43,475 bases of DNA from JANQGH01 sp039030175 (lineage in GTDB: Bacteria; Pseudomonadota; Alphaproteobacteria; DSM-16000; Inquilinaceae): assembly GCA_039030175.1 (NCBI GenBank), contig JBCCER010000015.1, positions 1-43,475 on the forward strand. The letters run 5' to 3'. Position numbers and translations under genes: made by a program. Position 1 is the first letter of the stretch. Every line of letters begins with the position of its first letter. The notes below the pieces were generated by a model, which saw nothing but the letters and a program-made list of their open reading frames with translations, had not been told where the DNA came from and did not search any database. This document shows, one piece after another, positions 15,949 through 22,866 of the stretch.

Positions 15949-16851
15949 GTGGTTCCGTATCTTGCTTCTGATGTTGTTCTATCCGTCAGCGATGCGTCGG
16001 TCTTTGCATTCAATGGCAAAGACATTGCATATTGTGCTGTGGCTTTCGTCGATCTGTTCTTGCCTGAGGGGCATGGCGGCGCCTGCTGGCGCTATTCCGA
16101 CCGTCATGTCCGGAACGCCTCGCCGCACCGCCATGCGGAAATCGAAGCCAATTTGGTTCTGCGCGGACACGCAAGCTATCTGATCGGGGAGCGCACGCGC
16201 CAGATGCTCCCGGGCGAGCTGCTGTGGTTGTTTCCGGATCAGGACCATCTTTTGGTCGATGCCAGCCCGGATTTCGACATGTGGATAGCGGTTTTCCGAC
16301 CGGATTTTCTGGACCGGAGAGGCATCGAACTACCGAAAATGGCCGAAGATGCGCCCGAGGTAACCGAGGCCCGCATTCTCCCTCCAAACCTAGCCGACGA
16401 TTTGTCCCGTCTGGCAAACGAGATCAATGCCCAGGGATCGGACCCGGCGATCGTCGACGCAGGGCTCGCTTGGTGGCTGTTGCGGGCTTGGCGGGATTAT
16501 GCCGCTGGCGAACCTGCGCCCACCCGGCAGGTCCACCCCGCGGTTCAGCGCGCCACCATGCTGCTGCGCGATGACCCGAGCCTCGATCTGCCGACGCTTG
16601 CCAAAGCCGCGGGCCTCAGCGCCTCGCGCCTGTCACGCCTGTTCGTCGCCCAGATGGGTGTGAGCGTCACCCAATTGCGCAATCGCGTCCGGCTCGACCG
16701 GGTCGACGCCATCATGGCCCGGGCAACCTCCACTCCCTTGCTGACAGCCGCCCTATCCGCCGGCTTTGGCTCGTACGCCCAATTCTTTCGGGTTTTCCAA
16801 AGCACTAGGCACGTCAGCCCCAATCGATATTACGGCCAGCACGGCGGCTGA
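15949..16851 (+). CDS. AraC-family transcriptional regulator
   Basis: The protein of up to 300 residues has an N-terminal cupin-like sensor domain (VRNASPHRHAEIEANLVLRG near residues 50-70, with a PHRH metal or ligand motif). A C-terminal double helix-turn-helix begins at about residue 200 (LPTLAKAAGLSASRLSRLF, then AALSAGFGSYAQFFRVF and SPNRYY). The start is uncertain. GTG 15949 is the furthest upstream option and leaves only 5 bp to the divergent PhyH gene; a later GTG near 16039 would shorten the sensor domain. It probably senses the PhyH substrate or product, but this is inference from position. Confidence 0.85.
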   Translation: MVPYLASDVVLSVSDASVFAFNGKDIAYCAVAFVDLFLPEGHGGACWRYSDRHVRNASPHRHAEIEANLVLRGHASYLIGERTRQMLPGELLWLFPDQDHLLVDASPDFDMWIAVFRPDFLDRRGIELPKMAEDAPEVTEARILPPNLADDLSRLANEINAQGSDPAIVDAGLAWWLLRAWRDYAAGEPAPTRQVHPAVQRATMLLRDDPSLDLPTLAKAAGLSASRLSRLFVAQMGVSVTQLRNRVRLDRVDAIMARATSTPLLTAALSAGFGSYAQFFRVFQSTRHVSPNRYYGQHGG

Positions 16852-16887
16852 ACAGCCCAAGGAGAAAGAATCATCGCAATCCAACAC

Positions 16888-16917
16888 TTGACATATCGAC
16901 TTTTCTAGAAATATAGT
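16888..16917 (+). promoter_or_regulatory. arsR promoter (near consensus, probably leaderless)
   Basis: A perfect TTGACA -35 (16888-16893) and TATAGT -10 (16912-16917) are separated by 18 bases. The expected start, 6-7 bp after the -10, falls at about 16923-16924, which is the A of the arsR ATG. No Shine-Dalgarno sequence lies before that ATG, which fits a leaderless message. Confidence 0.72.
16902..16911. promoter_or_regulatory. ArsR operator candidate
   Basis: TTTCTAGAAA is a perfect 10-bp palindrome placed in the spacer between the -35 and -10 elements. A repressor bound here would block RNA polymerase, as expected for autoregulation by ArsR. Confidence 0.6.
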
Positions 16918-16923
16918 TTTCTC

Positions 16924-17292
16924 ATGACTGAAACGATGAATAGCGTCCGTGCGGCTGCCTGCCTGGCGGCGCTCGGCAAACCGACCCGGCTAGAGATCTT
17001 TCGCCGTTTGGCCCGCTCCGGTCCAAACGGGATGACTGTGGGCGGTATTCAAGAGGCGCTGGGAATCCCAGGCTCGACGCTGGCCCACCATTTGAGCGCA
17101 TTGACGCGATCCGGGCTGGTTCTTCAGGAACGGCAAGGGCGCGAGGTCATCTGTCGGCCTGCATTTCCAGTGATGGATGCCATGCTGGCTTATCTCACCG
17201 AGGAATGCTGCGCCGATCTCGGCGAGCAGGACGGCGACAGCCATGTGCATGGCGGCGCCGGCAACCGTCCGACCATAAAGGCCGTGTCATGA
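16924..17292 (+). CDS. arsR: ArsR-family metalloregulator (arsenic-type)
   Basis: This is a small dimeric winged-helix repressor that leaves DNA when it binds metal or metalloid. The 122-residue protein begins with the typical CLAALGKPTRLEIFRRLAR. The recognition region is GIQEALGIPGSTLAHHLSAL (about 41-60), followed by the wing GLVLQERQGREV. Cys95-Cys96 in LTEECCADLG is the C-terminal vicinal pair seen in As(III)-sensing ArsR of the Acidithiobacillus type. A third cysteine at 102 in that protein is missing here, while His107 and His109 follow and could complete a site. The stop overlaps arsP by 4 bp. Confidence 0.9.
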   Translation: MTETMNSVRAAACLAALGKPTRLEIFRRLARSGPNGMTVGGIQEALGIPGSTLAHHLSALTRSGLVLQERQGREVICRPAFPVMDAMLAYLTEECCADLGEQDGDSHVHGGAGNRPTIKAVS

Positions 17293-18326
17293 CCGCCCTC
17301 ATTCGCCGCGCGAGCCACACGCTGGCCCTACCAAACCTGCGCGAACCAGTCTGGTGGGTGATTGCCGCGATCCTGGCCGCCCTGGCTTTGTTGGATCCAT
17401 TCCAATTCATCGAAAGCGCGCGCTCGACAGGGTGGAGCTTGGTCGAAGTCTTGCCCTTCCTGGCCCTGGCGGTCGGTGTTGCGGGATACGCCAAGGCCAG
17501 CGGCAGCGACCAACTCATCGCCAACGCGTTCATCGGCCGACCGTTACCGATGATCTTTGCGGCGGCGCTGATCGGTGCCGTCGCCCCCTTCTGCTCCTGC
17601 GGCGTAATCCCGCTGATCGCGGCTCTGCTCTCCATGGGCGTGCCGCTAGCCCCGGTCATGGCCTTCTGGCTAGCGTCGCCGATCATGGACCCGTCCATGT
17701 TCGCCCTGACCGTCGGCACGCTGGGGATAGACTTTGCGATTGCCAAGACAGCGGCAGCCTTTGCCATTGGGGCGTTCGGCGGGCTGGGCGTGTTGCTGTT
17801 GCAGCGCGCGGGCCGGTTTGAGAACCCGTTGCGTGAAGGTGTCGGCGATGGCGGATGCGGTGGTGCAACTATACGCGCCCCACAGCCAATCGAATGGTGC
17901 ATCTGGCGCGAGGACAGCCGCATGTCGACCTTTGGAAAGGAAGCGCGCCGGTCATCTCTTTTCCTACTGAAATGGCTTACTTTGGCCTTTGTGCTGGAAA
18001 GCCTGATGCTGGCCTACATCCCGGAGTCCTGGATCATCTCCGCTTTAGGCAGTGACAATGCCTGGTCCCTGCCGCTGGCGACGATCATAGGTGTACCGGC
18101 CTATCTGAACGGCTTTGCCGCCTTGCCGCTGGTCAGCGGCCTGTTGGAACAGGGCATGGCGCCGGGTGCCGCGCTCGCCTTTATGGTCGCCGGCGGCGTC
18201 ACCTGCATCCCAGCGGCCATCGCCGTCTTTGCCTTGGTACGCAAACCGGCGTTCCTGGCCTATCTCGGCTTTGCCTTGGTTGGGGCGTTCCTGTGCGGTT
18301 TGGCCTTCCGGGTAATCATGGCCTAG
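17289..18326 (+). CDS. arsP: permease of the ArsP/UPF0718 (DUF318) family
   Basis: ArsP proteins export trivalent organoarsenicals such as methylarsenite. The 345-residue protein has about eight membrane segments in two halves joined by a hydrophilic loop (about 205-245, including two Cys). PFCSCGVIPLI (100-110) carries the paired cysteines Cys102 and Cys104 typical of the family, followed by FWLASPIMDPSMFAL. The second half has GVPAYLNGFAALPLV and AGGVTCIPA. ATG 17289 sits in a 4-bp ATGA overlap with arsR, so expression is tied to the regulator. No arsenate reductase or ArsB/Acr3 is nearby. Other DUF318 members have unknown substrates, so the arsenic role rests mainly on the arsR partner. 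Confidence 0.85.
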   Translation: MTALIRRASHTLALPNLREPVWWVIAAILAALALLDPFQFIESARSTGWSLVEVLPFLALAVGVAGYAKASGSDQLIANAFIGRPLPMIFAAALIGAVAPFCSCGVIPLIAALLSMGVPLAPVMAFWLASPIMDPSMFALTVGTLGIDFAIAKTAAAFAIGAFGGLGVLLLQRAGRFENPLREGVGDGGCGGATIRAPQPIEWCIWREDSRMSTFGKEARRSSLFLLKWLTLAFVLESLMLAYIPESWIISALGSDNAWSLPLATIIGVPAYLNGFAALPLVSGLLEQGMAPGAALAFMVAGGVTCIPAAIAVFALVRKPAFLAYLGFALVGAFLCGLAFRVIMA

Positions 18327-18961
18327 TCCCAAGCAGGGAAGTTACCCTCCGACGCGAGGTCGGCCATGGTGGCCTCCAACTTGGCGACATAGCCATCGCG
18401 GCCGCCTTCGCTGGGCGGGATGACCGGTTCGCCGACGAAGACATCGCAAAAGAATGGCACAGGCAGCCAAGCCCCCTTGGGCAGCACCTTGCCAAACCCG
18501 TGTAAGAAGACTGGCGTCACCGGCACCTCGGGCCGCCGCTCGACCAGCACGGCGATGCCCTTTTTGAAGCGCTGAACCTGCTCCGGCTCGCCCCGGCTGC
18601 CCTCGGGGAACAGGATGACGATGCTACCCTCGTCCAGCGCCGCATAGACGGGCACCAGCGGGTCCTCGCCCTTGCTTAGGGCGTTTCGATCGATGGGGAT
18701 AATGCCGATCAGGCGTTGCGACACGAAAGATTTCAGCTTCGAGGTCAGAAAATAGTCCGCCGCCGCAGCGGGGCGGACCTTGGCCAACAGGCGCAGCGGA
18801 AACAGGGCGATCAGGCCGAGCGTGTCGAAATGGCTGTTGTGATTGGCAACGACGATAGCGGGGCCTCGCGTCGGCAGCCGCTCGCGATGACGCGCATTCA
18901 GCCCCACGGCAATCGCCATCACGGGCCGTACGATCAGCGCGAAGAACAGGAGCCGCAGCAT
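18323..18961 (-). CDS. 1-acylglycerol-3-phosphate acyltransferase-like protein (PlsC family)
   Basis: PlsC-family enzymes transfer an acyl chain to lysophospholipids at the inner membrane. The 212-residue protein has an N-terminal membrane segment. The catalytic HX4D motif lies in VANHNSHFDTLGL (His41, Asp46), and the phosphate-binding FPEGSRG spans 118-124. FKKGIAVL and PVTPVFLHGFGKVLP are further acyltransferase features. It is the last gene of a minus-strand operon; its ATG overlaps the stop of the CdsA-like gene by one base (TGATG). Its stop shares CTAG with the convergent arsP stop. It is probably a paralogue working with the operon's lipid enzymes rather than the main housekeeping PlsC. 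Confidence 0.88.
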   Translation of the reverse strand: MLRLLFFALIVRPVMAIAVGLNARHRERLPTRGPAIVVANHNSHFDTLGLIALFPLRLLAKVRPAAAADYFLTSKLKSFVSQRLIGIIPIDRNALSKGEDPLVPVYAALDEGSIVILFPEGSRGEPEQVQRFKKGIAVLVERRPEVPVTPVFLHGFGKVLPKGAWLPVPFFCDVFVGEPVIPPSEGGRDGYVAKLEATMADLASEGNFPAWD

Positions 18962-19899
18962 CAGTAGTACAGGAACGCGACGTAGTGGAAGAATAGCGGC
19001 GCGGCAAAGGCGAGACTGTCCAGCCGATCGAGCACACCCCCATGGCCCGGCAGCAAACTGCCAGCATCCTTCACGCCAAGATCGCGCTTTAGGGCGGAGA
19101 TCACCAGATCGCCGAAGAAGCCACCGAAGGCGATGATTGCGCCCGCCAACAGGGATTGCGAGATGTCGAACGGCGTAAGGGCCGGCGCCAGGACCGCCGC
19201 GAGCACAAGCGTGGTGCCCAATCCGCCTAGAAACCCTTCCACCGTTTTGTTCGGGCTGACCGCGGGCGCGGCCTTGGTTTTTCCGAATGCCTTGCCCCAG
19301 ACATACTGCGCAACATCGTTAAACTGGGTCAGGATCACAAGATAGAGCAACCAGCCGGCGCTGCCCGCAACCGGATTGCCCTCGTTCGGGGCGGCCAGCA
19401 ACTGCGCCGTATGGCCCAGCAGGAAGACGCAGATCATCAGGCCCCACTGGATCGAGCCGGCCGCGCGCAGGAAGCCCTTGGTCTCGCCGGCGATGACCAT
19501 GATCATCGGCATCAGCAAGAACATGTAGACCGGCACCCAGATCAGGAACATCACGTACCAGCCGGTGCCAATCCAATAGAACTGAATAGGGATGGCCAGA
19601 TAGGCCCAGAACAGGACACGTCGGTCCACGCGCCGGGTCGGAATCAGCGAAAAGTATTCCTTCAGCGCCAGGAAGCTCGCCAGCGTTAGCAGCACAAGGC
19701 TGGCTGTGCGGCCGATCAGTATCGCCGCGCCGAACACGATCACAAGAACCCACCAGCTGTTGGTGCGATCGGTCAGTTCTCGCCAGTTCCGCTGGGGGTA
19801 TCTGCGCCGTAGCGCCCACAGAAGCGCACTGACGACGACCAATAGCACAAGCAGGCCGCCGAGCGTCCACTGGACGAGGGGAAAGGAAATATCGCCCAC
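18961..19899 (-). CDS. phosphatidate cytidylyltransferase-like protein (CdsA family, YnbB-type)
   Basis: CdsA enzymes make CDP-diacylglycerol from phosphatidate and CTP. The 312-residue protein has about eight membrane helices. It carries the family signature SALKRDLGVKDAGSLLPGHG followed by GVLDRLDSL near the C-terminus, plus QYVWGKAFGKTK and PNKTVEGFLGG. The start is GTG 19899, which overlaps the stop of the phosphatidyltransferase gene by one base (TAGTG). Gene order with a CDP-alcohol phosphatidyltransferase resembles Escherichia coli ynbA-ynbB. It is probably a second cytidylyltransferase dedicated to this operon, since housekeeping cdsA usually lies beside uppS and dxr. Confidence 0.9.
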   Translation of the reverse strand: MGDISFPLVQWTLGGLLVLLVVVSALLWALRRRYPQRNWRELTDRTNSWWVLVIVFGAAILIGRTASLVLLTLASFLALKEYFSLIPTRRVDRRVLFWAYLAIPIQFYWIGTGWYVMFLIWVPVYMFLLMPMIMVIAGETKGFLRAAGSIQWGLMICVFLLGHTAQLLAAPNEGNPVAGSAGWLLYLVILTQFNDVAQYVWGKAFGKTKAAPAVSPNKTVEGFLGGLGTTLVLAAVLAPALTPFDISQSLLAGAIIAFGGFFGDLVISALKRDLGVKDAGSLLPGHGGVLDRLDSLAFAAPLFFHYVAFLYY

Positions 19900-20495
19900 T
19901 AGGCAATCACCTTGCGCGCACGGTTGACAATCGTCGCGATGGCCAAGGCGATCAGAACGCCAAGCACCACGGGCACCCAGACCCAGGTCGCCCAGCCAAG
20001 CGCCGTCAAGATAGCGAGCGCTCCAAATGCCAGCGCGCGGTCGGCCTTGCCGAATGGGCCGTCATAGCGGCGATCACCTCCAAGGGTCGGTCCCAACATG
20101 CCAATGGCCTCACCGACCAGCGCCAGCATAACGAGCACCACCACCATCCAACTCGGGGCTGCAAAAGAGATCGCGAGGGGCAAGTAGAGTGCGGCGTCCG
20201 AGACGAGGTCCCCTGACTCGTTGAGAACCATACCCAGCCGTGTCTTTTGGTCATGCTCCCTCGCCAGCATGCCGTCGGCAGCGTTCAGCATCATGCGGAT
20301 CAGCAAGACGACCGGCAGGCCAAGCAGCAGCACAGTGGAAAACGGCCAGGCCGCAATCGCAAGGCCATAGACAACCGAAAGCCCCAACGCCGCGATGGTG
20401 ATCATGTTGGCCGTGATGCCAGCGCCGGCCAGTCGATCGACTTGCGGTCTTAGGATTGCCTGAAAACGAGGCTTGATGTCGTAAAGACTGGCCAT
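19899..20495 (-). CDS. CDP-alcohol phosphatidyltransferase, YnbA-like, with altered catalytic motif
   Basis: These membrane enzymes swap the CMP of a CDP-alcohol for another alcohol to make phospholipids. The 198-residue protein (start ATG 20495, opening MASLYDIKPRFQAILRP) has about six membrane helices. The usual motif is D-x2-D-G-x2-A-R-x8-9-G-x3-D-x3-D. Here the positions read Asn71, Asp74, Gly75, Ala78, Arg79, Gly88, Asn92 and Asp96, so the first and third Asp are Asn. From memory, Escherichia coli YnbA has the same N-terminus and the same two Asn, which suggests a subfamily feature rather than decay. It is first in an overlapping three-gene lipid operon. The product lipid is unknown. Confidence 0.85.
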   Translation of the reverse strand: MASLYDIKPRFQAILRPQVDRLAGAGITANMITIAALGLSVVYGLAIAAWPFSTVLLLGLPVVLLIRMMLNAADGMLAREHDQKTRLGMVLNESGDLVSDAALYLPLAISFAAPSWMVVVLVMLALVGEAIGMLGPTLGGDRRYDGPFGKADRALAFGALAILTALGWATWVWVPVVLGVLIALAIATIVNRARKVIA

Positions 20496-20672
20496 GGGCG
20501 CAACATCTAGCATTCAATTCGGCCTGATGGCACTAAGCGTTCACCCTGAGCGATTTTCAACACAGACATGCTGTAACAGCCGGTTCACACTTCCAAAGGG
20601 CATGGGTAAGGTCGCCGCCAATTTTCGCGAGGTGTCGTTCTATCGACACTCAACGCCGGACCGGAGCCACCG

Positions 20673-20744
20673 ATGACACAAATCGACTCGCCCCAATCCG
20701 CCGGCTCGAAATCCCCACAAATTTCATTGGATATCGCCCCGTGA
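20673..20744 (+). CDS. possible 23-codon leader ORF coupled to trpB
   Basis: ATG 20673 opens a 23-residue frame that ends in TGA at 20742-20744, overlapping the trpB GTG start by 4 bp (GTGA). A CGGAG ribosome site lies 7 bp upstream. The peptide is polar, rich in Ser, Gln and Pro, and contains no Trp, so it is not a classical trp leader. trpB itself has only a weak ribosome site, so reinitiation from this ORF is plausible. Chance remains possible at this length. Confidence 0.35.
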   Translation: MTQIDSPQSAGSKSPQISLDIAP

Positions 20745-21961
20745 CCGCAGCCCTTCGCGTGAACACATATCGAACCGGACCCGACGAAGCCGGCCATTTC
20801 GGCATCTTCGGCGGCCGCTTCGTTGCAGAAACCCTGATGCCGTTGATTTTGGAGGTCGAGAAGGCCTATGAGGCGGCCAAGGCAAGCCCCGCCTTCAAAG
20901 CCGAATTGCAGTATTACAACGCCCACTATACGGGCCGGCCCTCGCCACTCTATTTCGCCGAGCGGCTGACACGCCATCTCGGCGGCGCAAAGATCTACTT
21001 CAAGCGCGACGAGCTGAACCACACCGGCAGCCACAAGATCAACAACTGCCTTGGCCAAATCCTGCTGGCCAAGCGCATGGGCAAAACACGGATCATCGCT
21101 GAAACCGGCGCCGGCCAGCACGGCGTCGCTGTCGCCACGGTCTGCGCTCTCTTTGACCTACCCTGCACCGTCTATATGGGCGAGGTCGATATCGAGCGGC
21201 AGAAGCCGAACGTCTTTCGCATGAAGCTGCTGGGCGCCGAGATCAAGGCGGCGACGTCCGGCAGTCGCACCCTGAAAGACGCCATGAACGAGGCGTTGCG
21301 CGACTGGGTCACCAATGTCGACGACACCTTCTACATCATCGGAACGGCCGCCGGCCCCCATCCCTATCCCGCCATGGTGCGGGATTTTCAGTCTGTAATA
21401 GGCGAGGAGGTGCGCGAGCAGATCATGCAGCATGAATGCCGCCTACCGGATCTTCTGGTCGCCTGCATCGGCGGTGGCTCGAACGCCATCGGCCTGTTCC
21501 ACCCCTTCCTGGACGAGCCCGACGTCGACATCATCGCGGTCGAGGCCGGTGGCAAGGGTATCGACAGCGGCGAGCATGCCGCCAGCCTGACCGGCGGCCG
21601 ACCGGGCGTTTTACACGGCAACCGGACCTATCTTCTCCAGAGTGATGACGGCCAAATTCAGGAGGCGCATTCGATATCGGCCGGCCTCGACTATCCCGGC
21701 ATTGGCCCCGAACATGCCTGGCTGCACGACCAGGGCCGCGTGACCTATGTATCAGTGACAGACCATGAAGCGTTGGAAGCCTTCCAGCTCTGCTCCAAGC
21801 TCGAGGGCATCATCCCGGCATTGGAACCGTCCCACGCCCTCGCCCATGTCGCCAAAATCGCCCCTGATATGGATCCAGACAAGATCATCGTCATGAACCT
21901 GTGCGGTCGCGGCGATAAGGACATCTTCGCCGTCGCCGAGCATCTGGAGGTTGAGGTCTGA
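20741..21961 (+). CDS. trpB: tryptophan synthase beta chain
   Basis: TrpB condenses indole with serine using pyridoxal phosphate, in an alpha2-beta2 complex with TrpA. The 406-residue protein opens with RTGPDEAGHFGIFGGRFVAE, typical of alphaproteobacterial TrpB. The PLP lysine is Lys99 in ELNHTGSHKINNCLGQ. The channel-side GETGAGQHG-type loop appears as AETGAGQHGVAVATV, and the cofactor phosphate is held by CIGGGSNAIG. The C-terminal LCGRGDKDI is also conserved. The start is GTG 20741, supported by the family N-terminus. The stop overlaps trpA by one base (TGATG). It is divergent from the lipid operon across 245 bp. Confidence 0.97.
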   Translation: MTAALRVNTYRTGPDEAGHFGIFGGRFVAETLMPLILEVEKAYEAAKASPAFKAELQYYNAHYTGRPSPLYFAERLTRHLGGAKIYFKRDELNHTGSHKINNCLGQILLAKRMGKTRIIAETGAGQHGVAVATVCALFDLPCTVYMGEVDIERQKPNVFRMKLLGAEIKAATSGSRTLKDAMNEALRDWVTNVDDTFYIIGTAAGPHPYPAMVRDFQSVIGEEVREQIMQHECRLPDLLVACIGGGSNAIGLFHPFLDEPDVDIIAVEAGGKGIDSGEHAASLTGGRPGVLHGNRTYLLQSDDGQIQEAHSISAGLDYPGIGPEHAWLHDQGRVTYVSVTDHEALEAFQLCSKLEGIIPALEPSHALAHVAKIAPDMDPDKIIVMNLCGRGDKDIFAVAEHLEVEV

Positions 21962-22788
21962 TGTCGGCGGCGAATGGAACCGCGCGGCTGACCGATCGGT
22001 TCGCCTCGCTAAAGGATGCGGGTCGGGCGGGGCTTGTAGCCTTCATCACGGCAGGCGATCCAGACACCAATACGAGTTTTGAGGTGATGCGCGGCCTGCC
22101 TGATGCAGGCGTCGACGTCATCGAACTTGGCATGCCGTTTACCGACCCGATGGCCGACGGCCCCTCCATCCAGGCTGCGGGCCTAAGGGCGCTTCACAAC
22201 GGTATGACGTTGCCCGGAACACTCGACATCGTCCGCAAGTTTCGAATGGACGATCAGACCACGCCGATCGTTCTGATGGGGTACTACAACCCTATCTACA
22301 GCTACGGAGTGGACCAATTCCTCGTCGATGCGCTTAGCGCTGGCGTCGACGGGCTGATCATCGTCGATCTGCCGCCGGAGGAGGATGGCGAGCTATGCCT
22401 ACCTTCGGTAAGCGCGGGCCTGCCCTTCATTCGCCTGACCACACCGACGACCGACGAGGCCCGCCTACCGGCCGTCATGGCCAACACGTCGGGCTTCGTC
22501 TACTACGTTTCGATCACGGGCATAACGGGCGCCGGCTCGGCGACCAGCCAAGACGTGGCCTTTGCCGTCAAGCGCTTGAAAAAACACACGGAACTGCCGG
22601 TGGCTGTAGGTTTTGGCATCAAGACGCCGGAACAGGCAGCAGAGATCGCGCGCCACGCCGATGGCGTCGTTGTCGGCTCCGCGATTGTCGATCGCATCGG
22701 CCAAATCGGCGAACAAAATGGCTCGGTTCAGTCGGTACTGGACTTTGTCAGTTCACTTGCAGATGGTGTTCGCGGCGCGCGTTCCTAA
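21961..22788 (+). CDS. trpA: tryptophan synthase alpha chain
   Basis: TrpA cleaves indole-3-glycerol phosphate and passes indole to TrpB through a tunnel. The 275-residue TIM barrel has the catalytic Glu55 and Asp66 in VIELGMPFTDPMADGPSIQA. Further family features are PIVLMGYYNPI near residue 102, the YYVSITGITGAG loop, VAVGFGIKTPEQA and VVVGSAIVDRIG. It is translationally coupled to trpB by a one-base overlap. The next gene, accD, is 78 bp away and may be in the same transcript. Confidence 0.97.
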   Translation: MSAANGTARLTDRFASLKDAGRAGLVAFITAGDPDTNTSFEVMRGLPDAGVDVIELGMPFTDPMADGPSIQAAGLRALHNGMTLPGTLDIVRKFRMDDQTTPIVLMGYYNPIYSYGVDQFLVDALSAGVDGLIIVDLPPEEDGELCLPSVSAGLPFIRLTTPTTDEARLPAVMANTSGFVYYVSITGITGAGSATSQDVAFAVKRLKKHTELPVAVGFGIKTPEQAAEIARHADGVVVGSAIVDRIGQIGEQNGSVQSVLDFVSSLADGVRGARS

Positions 22789-22866
22789 ATAGGTTTGCGA
22801 GGGCCTTGTCGGCCCCGTACGCGTACGAATGGGTTTTCCGCCGTCTGAGGAGCCTCGGCACAGGTC

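Noticed and set aside
20673..20744. Classical trp attenuator before trpB
   Set aside because: The short ORF has no Trp codons and no terminator/antiterminator pair was recognised; it is kept only as a possible coupled leader ORF.
22800..22815. Terminator between trpA and accD
   Set aside because: GGGCC-TTGTC-GGCCC can pair, but no T run follows, so it is not a convincing intrinsic terminator.
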